From: Acidobacteriota bacterium
GTDB taxonomy: Bacteria > Acidobacteriota > JAAYUB01
DNA: 64,000 bases
NCBI GenBank assembly: GCA_018001935.1
Contig: JAGNHB010000002.1
Location: 1 to 64,000, forward strand
Reading direction: 5' to 3'
The stretch's first letter is position 1; each line of letters starts with the position of its first letter. The position numbers and the translations under genes were made by a program. Below are positions 57,160 to 64,000 of the stretch, piece after piece. The notes beneath the pieces are model-generated. The model was not told where the DNA came from and searched no databases. It saw only the letters and a program-made list of their open reading frames with translations.

Positions 57160-58278
57160 TCACCAGCCGGGCAGGTGTTTTTTGAACACCTTGGCGGCCA
57201 GGTTCAGTCCCCTGTCCCTCGCCGTGTTGCCGTAAAGCGGCTGGGCGGTGAAACCGTGCCACTCCTGGCCTGGCCTCCGGTTCAGCCCGGATTCCAGCCC
57301 CCAGGCCAGTCCGGCCAGGAGCGGGCCTCCCAGGCAAAACACGACCCAGAGCGGCAATACGGGATGGTAGACGTACAGGGTCGCCAGGGAGAGGACCAGG
57401 CAGACCAGGCCGGCATTCAGAACGGAAAGCCGCCGGGACCGGGCGCCCCAGGCAAGCAGGACGAGGGGGAACAGCACGGTGGCCGCGATGGAGAAAAGGG
57501 AATACCAGGGCCCGGGGCCGTCCGCCAGGGCCGCCAGGGGCCCCCGGGGATGAAGGGAGGCGTTGGGGTTGAAGAGCCATCGCTCCTCGAGGACGTACCG
57601 GTTCACGGCCGCATAGATCGTCACCAGGGACGTCAGCAGCAGAATCCCCCCGCTCTCGCGCCGGGTCGCCGACGCCCCGCGTCGAAGGAAGCCGCTGCCC
57701 GCGCCCAGGAGCAACCCGCCGAGGAACCAGGCCCCGGGATGGCCGACGGACAGGTGGATCTGGAGGAAGAACGCGGACACCGCCAGGAGGGTGAACAAGC
57801 CGCGACCCCATCGCCAGGCGGCCAGGCCGAAGACGACCAGGCCGGACACACCGGACAGGTTCGACGGTCTCTCCACGTTGAACCACCCCAGTGAGGCGAC
57901 GAGGCCGCTCGCGAGGAACAGGGCCCCCCAGAACTGGGCGGCCAGGACCATGCCCTCCTTGCCCAGGCCGCTTTTCCGGTCCAGCCGATCGCCGTCCAGG
58001 CACAGGACCGTTCCCAGGAGAATCAGCGGAAAGGCCGGTTCGAGCCGGTCGAGCGCGACGAACGTCAGCGCCCCCGTGCCGGCCAGCAGGAGCAGGCTGC
58101 CCAGGGTGACCAGCAAAAAGAAAGCGACGGTCAGGATGACGGAATCGGGGGGGCCTCCGTCGGGATAGCGCGCCAGGATCGCCTGGAGGGTGTCCGAAGA
58201 CAGCGCTCCGGCCTCGTGCCAGGCCCGGGCCGCTTTCGTGACCGCCCGGTTGAACGCGAGACGCGGATCGGGTTTCAT
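57160..58278 (-). CDS. multi-pass membrane protein (DUF2157-like)
   Basis: Protein of 372 residues with about ten hydrophobic segments after a cytoplasmic N terminus (AFNRAVTKAARAWHEAGALSSDTLQAIL). It resembles predicted membrane proteins of the DUF2157/GDYXXLXY type, and the N-terminal half corresponds to the neighbouring gene's. Function unknown. It overlaps the upstream gene by 4 bases (ATGA). Confidence 0.68.
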   Translation of the reverse strand: MKPDPRLAFNRAVTKAARAWHEAGALSSDTLQAILARYPDGGPPDSVILTVAFFLLVTLGSLLLLAGTGALTFVALDRLEPAFPLILLGTVLCLDGDRLDRKSGLGKEGMVLAAQFWGALFLASGLVASLGWFNVERPSNLSGVSGLVVFGLAAWRWGRGLFTLLAVSAFFLQIHLSVGHPGAWFLGGLLLGAGSGFLRRGASATRRESGGILLLTSLVTIYAAVNRYVLEERWLFNPNASLHPRGPLAALADGPGPWYSLFSIAATVLFPLVLLAWGARSRRLSVLNAGLVCLVLSLATLYVYHPVLPLWVVFCLGGPLLAGLAWGLESGLNRRPGQEWHGFTAQPLYGNTARDRGLNLAAKVFKKHLPGW

Positions 58279-59237
58279 GGCTCCTCCCCCATTTTGTGAA
58301 CGGAGAAGATCAGCAGAGCGAGGGCTCCGATGATCACCGGGGACACCACGTACCGGAAGACGTCCCCCGTCAGCACCAACGCGAGCAGCCGCAGGACCCC
58401 AACACAGAAAACGAGGTAGCCCATCACGAAATCGACCGGGACCCGGCGCCGGATCCCGGCAAGGGACGTGACCGTGCCGGCGGCCAGGAGCAGCAGGAGC
58501 CAGGGCAGGTAACCGGACGGGTCGTACGTGCCCGACATCGCCCCGGTGGACAGGAGAAAGAAGCCGCCCCGTTCCCACACGGATGCGAAGTGCGGTTTTC
58601 GTTTCAGACGGCGGGACAGGAAACCGACCAGCAGGAAGAGCGCCCCCAGGAGGGATGCATTCCAGCGGAAGTCCACGAGGGACAGGTTCTCCCGGAGGGA
58701 GAGAGAGGGGATGACGGCCGCGCCGCGCCAGGCCGCCAGGGCGGAGAGCCCCAGGGAGAGGGCGGTGCAGGAGTCGAAACGGTAGGCGGCCCAGAGGTCG
58801 ATCAGGCCGACGGCCAGAAGGTAGACGGGCCACCGCGTTCCGGCCAGGTGGAACGTCGCTTCCCCATAGGCCAGCGCGGCGGCGAGGAGGAGCAAGCCGA
58901 GCTGCAGCACGAAATCGAGGGAGGTGACCGGGGTGGGGGTCTCGTTCCAGGTGAACGGGGCCGCCTTCCGCCACACCCAGGCGATGCAGGCCAGCGCGGC
59001 GGCCGCGATGACGAGCAGGACCGGCAAAGCCCCGAGCAGCGTTTTGTTTTCCGCCATGAACAGGCTGGCCCCGGAGGCCGTCAGGGTTATCCCGATCCCC
59101 ACGACCAGGCGCAACTCGGTCTGCACCGAAACGAGCCGGCCGGCCGCCACCCGGCGGAAGCGATCCGCCTGGGCCGGGTCCAGGACACCGTCGTGTTCCA
59201 GTTCATCGATGGCCGTCAACACTTCGTGATTCATCAT
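58275..59237 (-). CDS. multi-pass membrane protein (DUF2157/DUF4401-like)
   Basis: Protein of 320 residues. A short soluble N terminus (AIDELEHDGVLDPAQADRFRRVAA) precedes about ten hydrophobic segments. It pairs with the downstream membrane protein, which starts inside its stop, as DUF2157- and DUF4401-type proteins often do. Role unknown; a heteromeric membrane complex is inferred from coupling. Confidence 0.65.
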   Translation of the reverse strand: MMNHEVLTAIDELEHDGVLDPAQADRFRRVAAGRLVSVQTELRLVVGIGITLTASGASLFMAENKTLLGALPVLLVIAAAALACIAWVWRKAAPFTWNETPTPVTSLDFVLQLGLLLLAAALAYGEATFHLAGTRWPVYLLAVGLIDLWAAYRFDSCTALSLGLSALAAWRGAAVIPSLSLRENLSLVDFRWNASLLGALFLLVGFLSRRLKRKPHFASVWERGGFFLLSTGAMSGTYDPSGYLPWLLLLLAAGTVTSLAGIRRRVPVDFVMGYLVFCVGVLRLLALVLTGDVFRYVVSPVIIGALALLIFSVHKMGEEP

Positions 59238-59289
59238 TCCGCCATGGGCCGGCCCGGTCGGGAGACGGCCCCGCCGGCCCGGGACGGGT

Positions 59290-61608
59290 TTACCGCCGGC
59301 GCCCGCCGAAACTTCGGCCGCCGCCCCAGCTCCTCTGGCCGCCGCTGCGGCGCCAGGAGTCGTACTGCTTCTGGCGCTGGACGGACTCGGAGCGCGCGCG
59401 CTGGTCCCGGTTGAGCTGATCCACGTTCCGGGAACGCTCGCCGGACCCGGACGGCTGGGTCCCGGCCCGGTTGGACGCCCGGGCGTCCCCTGACCGGTTC
59501 GACCGTTCGTCCCCGGACTTGTTCGCCCGGGCCTCGGACCGGTCTACGTCGTTCCAGGACCCGTCCTCGTACTTCTGCCAGCCGTCCTCGGTTTTCTTAT
59601 ACACGTTGCCGTCGTGACCGGCGTAAACGTTGTTGTCGGCGTCCTTGACGACGGTGGTCCTGCCGTTGTCGGTCACGACCCGCCCGCCCTTGGCGCCGGA
59701 CGACGTCTCGAAGCCGGCCGCCGTCCCCCGGGAGTCGGAGTAATGGCCCGTGCGGACCCAGTCGTCCCCCCGGGTCACCACGGACTGGCCCCACTGGGCG
59801 TAGGGGGTGGACCGCTGGTAGGTCGCCGCGCCGGTCCCCGTGCGGGGATTGTACGCCTGGACGAACCCGCCGCTCCCGTAGGGGCCGTAGGCCGCCGCGC
59901 CCCGGGCGTAGGTGCCGGTGACCGGGTTGTAGGCGGCGGCGTAGCCGCAGCCGCCGTAGGGCCCGTAGGCGAACGCGCCCCGGCCGTACATGCCGGTGTA
60001 GGGGTTGTAGTAGGCCGCCACCCCGAAGGTGTAGGGGTAGGGATAGTAGATCGGGTAATAGAAGCCGGCAGGATAGTACCAGTAGGGCGGGTAGTAGTAC
60101 CCGGTGCCGTACACCACGCAGCCGTAGGCGACGTAGCAGCCCATGTAGCCGGCGGTGTACCCGACCGTCACCGTCTCGGGGGTCGATTCGTACACGGTGA
60201 CGTAAGTCACGTTGTACTTGGGGTTCTCGGGCGGGATGGTGTAGATCTCCTTCGGCACGCTGTCCGCCACCACCCAGGGCCCCTTGGGGGAGGACGCCGT
60301 GAACCAGACCGCCTGGTAGCAGACGTAGTAGCGCTGCCCCAACTGGATCACGTCGTACGGGGTGTTGACGGCGTAGGCCAGCGACGTGCCCTCGATGGGC
60401 TTGAACTCGGGTTCCCCGCTGTACACCACCTCGACCTTGACGTCGGCGCGCTTGACCTCGGCCTTGTGAGGCGCCTGGGCCAGCATCACCGCCTCCTTCG
60501 CCTCGGGGGTGCCGGGGACCGAGGCGCGGACGGAGGCCCGGGGGTGATCCTTGGGGATCTTCGCGAAATCGGCCGGCAGCCGGTTGCTGGCCAGGACCCA
60601 GGGGCCCTCCAGGGAGGCGGCGCGGTACCACCGGCCCGCCACCAGGAAGAACCAGGCCTTGCTCGCCTTCTCCTGGAACAGCTCGCTCTCGGTGTTGGTG
60701 ACCCACCTCAAGCCGGTGCCCTTGATGTCCTTCAGCTTGGGCTTCCCCTCCAGGAGGATCAACTCCGCCGGTTTGAAGCTGACGTATACCCGGGGCATCT
60801 TGTCCCGGGCAAGGGTTTTGCCGGGAAGGCTCTTGTGCACCTCCGACCAGCTGTCGGTCTTGGGGATGTCCCAGAAGCCCCTGGGCAGCTTGCCCGCCGG
60901 GGCCCAGGGGCCCGTGGGCGCGGGGGCCTGGAGCCAGGCGCCGTCGTCGAGCAGATAGCAGGTGGTCTTGTCGTCGGTCTGGAACAGGTCCCAGTTGGTG
61001 TTCAGGGCGTAGCGCAGGCCCGTATCCTTGATGGGCGCGAACACCGGCTCGCCGTCGAAGAGCACCAGCACCGACGGGGTCTGGCTGCAGAGGATGACCG
61101 GCGGGTCCGGCGGCACGGCGATGACCCGGACCGGGGGCGCCGGCTTCTCCGGTGGGGGCGCCACGTCGGGCGTCGGTTCGGCCGAGACGGAACAGGCCAG
61201 GATCTGGTCCAGGGACAGCTTCAACGGCTTGACCGACACGATCCCTTCCAGGAGTTGGGACAGGCGCCGGGCGGTGTCGCCGTCCGCCGAGGGGAAATTG
61301 ACCGAGACGATCTTCTGGTCGGAGATCAGCACCGTCCGGTCGGAGAGGTCGGTGCTGGTCGCAGCGCTCATCTTCAGGGAGGCAGGGATGGCCGCCGTCG
61401 CCCCCGGGGGGCGGATCTCGACCGCGAGGCGGTACTCGAGCCGGTCGGAGAAGTCCAGCTTGTCGATCTGCGGCTGGTAGAGGATCACCTGGCTGCCGTC
61501 GGCCGCGGTTTTCGTCCGGGGAAAGGTCAACGTCTGCACTTCCTGGGCGTGGACAGCCGTCCACGCGAGAGAGGTCAGCACCAGCACGATCATGATCCGA
61601 ACCCTCAT
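59290..61608 (-). CDS. large secreted Tyr/Gly/Pro-rich protein
   Basis: Protein of 772 residues with a signal peptide (about 1-21, ending VHA-QE). A soluble N-terminal half (about 25-420) contains three related units of about 95 residues with LLDDGAWLQAPAPTGPWAPAGKLP, FFLVAGRWYRAASLEGPWVLAS and VCYQAVWFTASSPKGPWVVADS. A Tyr/Gly/Pro-rich stretch follows (about 470-620: YYYPPYWYYPAGFYYPIYYP, then repeats of AAYNPVTGTYARGAAAYGPYG). A basic Ser/Arg tail ends in an RGG-like GGRSFGGRRR. Likely exported and self-associating or surface-coating; no enzyme motif is seen. Confidence 0.75.
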   Translation of the reverse strand: MRVRIMIVLVLTSLAWTAVHAQEVQTLTFPRTKTAADGSQVILYQPQIDKLDFSDRLEYRLAVEIRPPGATAAIPASLKMSAATSTDLSDRTVLISDQKIVSVNFPSADGDTARRLSQLLEGIVSVKPLKLSLDQILACSVSAEPTPDVAPPPEKPAPPVRVIAVPPDPPVILCSQTPSVLVLFDGEPVFAPIKDTGLRYALNTNWDLFQTDDKTTCYLLDDGAWLQAPAPTGPWAPAGKLPRGFWDIPKTDSWSEVHKSLPGKTLARDKMPRVYVSFKPAELILLEGKPKLKDIKGTGLRWVTNTESELFQEKASKAWFFLVAGRWYRAASLEGPWVLASNRLPADFAKIPKDHPRASVRASVPGTPEAKEAVMLAQAPHKAEVKRADVKVEVVYSGEPEFKPIEGTSLAYAVNTPYDVIQLGQRYYVCYQAVWFTASSPKGPWVVADSVPKEIYTIPPENPKYNVTYVTVYESTPETVTVGYTAGYMGCYVAYGCVVYGTGYYYPPYWYYPAGFYYPIYYPYPYTFGVAAYYNPYTGMYGRGAFAYGPYGGCGYAAAYNPVTGTYARGAAAYGPYGSGGFVQAYNPRTGTGAATYQRSTPYAQWGQSVVTRGDDWVRTGHYSDSRGTAAGFETSSGAKGGRVVTDNGRTTVVKDADNNVYAGHDGNVYKKTEDGWQKYEDGSWNDVDRSEARANKSGDERSNRSGDARASNRAGTQPSGSGERSRNVDQLNRDQRARSESVQRQKQYDSWRRSGGQRSWGGGRSFGGRRR

Positions 61609-61782
61609 GGAACCTCCTGCGCGGCCAAAGCCGCAATCTTGTTCTTCCGGGACCGTTCACGCCCGGCGTGATAAAATCCCGATAACCCGGCGCCCGTTTT
61701 ACCACAAAGAACGCAAGGAACACAGCACGAGATTTACCCTCTGCCGAAAGCGAACGTTTCGCGTCGTCTGCTCGACCGCCCG

Positions 61783-63090
61783 CTACCGTCCGTTCGGGGC
61801 GTCCTCCGGGCCGCCGCCGCGCAGGAGGCTGCCGAAGCCCTGACGGTCGCCGACGCCCGCCAGGCGACGGTCCTCGGGGTCGGCCAGGGCCCCCTCGGTG
61901 GTCCGCTGCAGGAGAGCCCGTTCCCGGTGAAGTGCTTCCCTGCGCTCCGCGGGCAGGACGGCCAGGAGGTGGTCGAACATCGCCCGGAGCCTCCGCGCCA
62001 CCTGGTGGCTGTCGGCCCCGTAGTGCCTTATCTCCGTCACGGCGAGGGCAAGGTAGTCTTCCCAGGCCGGGGTGCGGAACCGGAGCCGGACCGCTCCGGC
62101 CGAATCCCGAACCAACCCGGTGTCGAGGTCACGTCCGCCGAGCCGGCGAAGGAGGTGCTGGAGCTGGTCCAGGGCCAGGACCCCCGTGGACGGGTCGTTG
62201 AGGCTCGGGGAGAGCGCCTTGACGGCGATTTCCACGAGGATCCGGAAGCCGAAGACCGGGTCGTTCTCCTGGGAACGCTCGGTGCCTGTCACCACGCCGC
62301 GGCGCAGGCGGTTCTCGTCCACCTCGCCCGACCGGGCGCCGCGGAGCCCGAACAGGTCGTCCCCGTCGGCCAGGAAATCCCCCATCCGCGGGACGAGTTC
62401 GAGGGTGCAACCCGCCTTCCGGGCGATCTCCGCCAGGCCGGCCGTGTCCACCGCCAGGACCGCCCCCGGGCACCCGCGGTAGGTGACCGTACGGTCGGCG
62501 GGGACGGTCGGGACGTCCGGGCCCGGCGCCGCTTCCGGCGGGGCCGTGAAGGGGTCCGGGTAGGCCTTGTCGATGGCGGCGCGGGTGTCGGCGGCCACCT
62601 GGGTCATGATCTGGATGGGCCGGAGGGTCTGGCTGACCCGCTGGATCAGGTAGAGGAAGAGGGCGAGGCTCGCCAGGCTCGACAGGATGACCAGCATCAC
62701 CGGGAGCTGCGGGACACGGCCCTCGATCCGGCCCATGGCCGCCAGGGAATAGGTGAAGGAGAACGCGAAGGCGCCCAGGGTCAGCTTGGCGGTCCGGCCC
62801 TCGAAGATCCGGGCGATGACGCGCGGCGAGAGCTGGCCGCCGGCGATCTGGACCATGAGCAGGATCATGCTGAAGGCGAAGACGATGAAGGTGAGGAGCG
62901 ACGAGGCCAGGGCCCCGACCAGGGCCCTCGCCCCGTCGGGTTCGAAGCCCATCAGCGTCCACTGCGTGCGGTCGTCCACCCACCGGACCAGGGGGGCGGT
63001 GAGGAGTGCCGCCGCCATGAAGACAATCGGCGTCACACACAGGGAGGATCGCAGAAAAACCCGGCTACGGTTGACAATAAACCAGTTCAT
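61783..63090 (-). CDS. DUF2254-family membrane protein
   Basis: Protein of 435 residues. Four membrane segments in the first 200 residues (VFLRSSLCVTPIVFMAAALLTAP, LVGALASSLLTFIVFAFSMILLMVQIAGG, LTLGAFAFSFTYSLAAM, LPVMLVILSSLASLALFLYLI) and the signature GGQLSPRVIARIFEGRTAKLTLG identify DUF2254. The cytoplasmic C-terminal half has SPSLNDPSTGVLALDQLQHLL. Function unknown. GAGG is 6 bases before the ATG. The 174-bp gap after the secreted-protein gene holds ACAAAGAACGCAAGGAACAC-type repeat only. Confidence 0.85.
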   Translation of the reverse strand: MNWFIVNRSRVFLRSSLCVTPIVFMAAALLTAPLVRWVDDRTQWTLMGFEPDGARALVGALASSLLTFIVFAFSMILLMVQIAGGQLSPRVIARIFEGRTAKLTLGAFAFSFTYSLAAMGRIEGRVPQLPVMLVILSSLASLALFLYLIQRVSQTLRPIQIMTQVAADTRAAIDKAYPDPFTAPPEAAPGPDVPTVPADRTVTYRGCPGAVLAVDTAGLAEIARKAGCTLELVPRMGDFLADGDDLFGLRGARSGEVDENRLRRGVVTGTERSQENDPVFGFRILVEIAVKALSPSLNDPSTGVLALDQLQHLLRRLGGRDLDTGLVRDSAGAVRLRFRTPAWEDYLALAVTEIRHYGADSHQVARRLRAMFDHLLAVLPAERREALHRERALLQRTTEGALADPEDRRLAGVGDRQGFGSLLRGGGPEDAPNGR

Positions 63091-63198
63091 GGGGACCTCA
63101 CAGGCCAGAACGTTGTCGCCGCCCCCCATCCCGGCCCTTCCGGCATGCCGTCGGGCGACGCTCCAGGTGACGGGCCTGCCATACACGAAAAAACCGGA

Positions 63199-64000
63199 TC
63201 ATCTCACCCGTTCGATCTCCCCGGGTCTCCAGGTCTGGTCGAACCACGGCTCGAGCGCGCCGTAGAGGCGCAGGATGGTGAACCAGCCTTTGCCGGGCAT
63301 GGTCTGGATCCAGTTGCTTTCCTTTCCGGGAGGCGCTTTCGGGCTAAAGTAAATATCCGTGGAGCCGTCGTCGTTGGTTTTCACGGTGCCGGATTCACTG
63401 GTCAGGGCCGTGTCGCGCTGGTCGGTCTGCAACACCGACCGGGTTTGCGTGTCGTAGGGGATGATGGACCAGAAGGTCTTGACCGGCACGTTCGGCGGCA
63501 GACGCAGCCGGTAATTCTTTCCGCCGTCAAAATAGTTGCCCTCCGCATCGAAGGTGGCGCAGGCGTATTGCGACCCGCCGCCGACGATCTTCACCGCCAT
63601 GGCCGGGCTGATGCCGGTGGCCACGTAGAAGAACACGGTGCGCGCATCCAGCAACCGGACGCCATCCTGGATGAACTCGTGGCTGCCGCCGACGAAGGGC
63701 GTGAACCAGGACTTTCCCGGGTAAAAGTACATCTGCTCGTCGCGGGACTTGAACGAAAGGGCGCGCGCAGTGGCATTGCCCACGGCGGCAGCATCCGTCA
63801 GGATCTTTTTCATGCGCGCGTCGGGCGCGAACGGCTTGCCTTTCACGATGCCGATGGCGGCGAGTTGGCCGAGGATCTCCGGGTCGGCAGAATCCGCCGG
63901 CTCCTCCTGGACGACCGTGTTGACCTCTTCGTAGAACTTGAACGTGGTCGAGTGGATGGTGTTGAAGTACAGGCCGGAACCGTTGATGAATTTCATCTTC
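63199..64000 (-). CDS. DUF1254/DUF1214-family protein, 5' end outside the window
   Basis: At least 266 residues of the C-terminal portion: FYEEVNTVVQEEPAD, LGQLAAIGIVKGKPFAPDARMKKIL, YFYPGKSWFTPFVGGSHEF, the DUF1214 core (NYRLRLPPNVPVKTFWSIIPYDTQTRSVLQTDQ), then DGSTDIYFSPKAPPGKESNWIQTMPGKGWFTILRLYGALEPWFDQTW. The last part is highly conserved in this family of exported proteins. The N terminus with the DUF1254 domain lies past base 64000. Function unknown. Confidence 0.85.
   Translation of the reverse strand, partial: KMKFINGSGLYFNTIHSTTFKFYEEVNTVVQEEPADSADPEILGQLAAIGIVKGKPFAPDARMKKILTDAAAVGNATARALSFKSRDEQMYFYPGKSWFTPFVGGSHEFIQDGVRLLDARTVFFYVATGISPAMAVKIVGGGSQYACATFDAEGNYFDGGKNYRLRLPPNVPVKTFWSIIPYDTQTRSVLQTDQRDTALTSESGTVKTNDDGSTDIYFSPKAPPGKESNWIQTMPGKGWFTILRLYGALEPWFDQTWRPGEIERVR

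Noticed and set aside
1-64000. tRNA or rRNA genes
   Set aside because: None recognised by eye; a covariance-model scan would be needed to exclude a tRNA fully.

Overview
The window is one stretch of a very GC-rich (about 68-70% by eye) Gram-negative genome. Evidence for a Gram-negative cell is a predicted outer-membrane porin, a lipobox lipoprotein, Tat and Sec signal peptides and many exported proteins. Eukaryote-like Ser/Thr kinases, a GH44 enzyme with a dockerin-like tail, a huge Ig-repeat secreted protein, tail-collar proteins, Uma2 and VapBC-type genes, and many dispersed palindromic intergenic repeats fit a member of the Acidobacteriota or a similar environmental lineage. This placement is inference; no rRNA or tRNA gene is visible in the window.

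Layout. 1-356 is G-rich tandem repeat. 357-7159 is a minus-strand block: glutaryl-CoA dehydrogenase-like enzyme, purple-acid-phosphatase-like enzyme, a paired set of kinase-like proteins (one with a zinc ribbon, one with a cyclic-nucleotide-binding domain), rsmI and an XdhC-family gene. 7465-12539 is plus-strand: membrane protein, NUDIX hydrolase, YraN, GIDE-domain membrane protein and a secreted GH44 enzyme. 12747-14096 is a Tat-exported metallo-beta-lactamase-fold protein.

14729-22354 is a complete histidine operon, hisG-C-B-H-F-(A-I-E fused)-D. It starts from a good promoter and passes two consecutive His-codon leader peptide/terminator units before hisG. Genes from hisG to hisAIE overlap by a few bases; hisD follows a 195-bp repeat-bearing gap. 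The tandem attenuator and the three-part HisA-HisI-HisE fusion are the clearest unusual finds.

22355-32336 is accessory in character: repeat copies around a foreign-looking SulP transporter, a low-GC orphan gene, a truncated Uma2 gene, a MerR-VIT/VWA pair with a classical MerR-type promoter, and a TetR-DUF6448-RIC (di-iron repair) operon. 32470-41454 is minus-strand: a Ser/Thr kinase with zinc ribbon and pilin-like tail, a membrane protein fused to a THEP1-like NTPase coupled to a DUF364 protein, a U32 protein with a small coupled partner, and a methyltransferase. 41495-42172 is a toxin-antitoxin pair with its operator in the promoter spacer.

43082-52226 is a plus-strand run of GNAT, DUF6916, three tail-collar proteins and a 2141-residue secreted beta-helix/Ig-repeat/FG-GAP-like protein. 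52330-56716 has a C39-like peptidase, a small conserved protein, a porin and an apparently exported radical-SAM protein. Two copies of a 118-bp repeat follow, one abutting a DUF4143 remnant. The end holds two paralogous membrane proteins, a Tyr/Gly-rich secreted protein, a DUF2254 protein and a DUF1254/DUF1214 gene cut by the window edge. Functions come from motifs read by eye; no database search was run.
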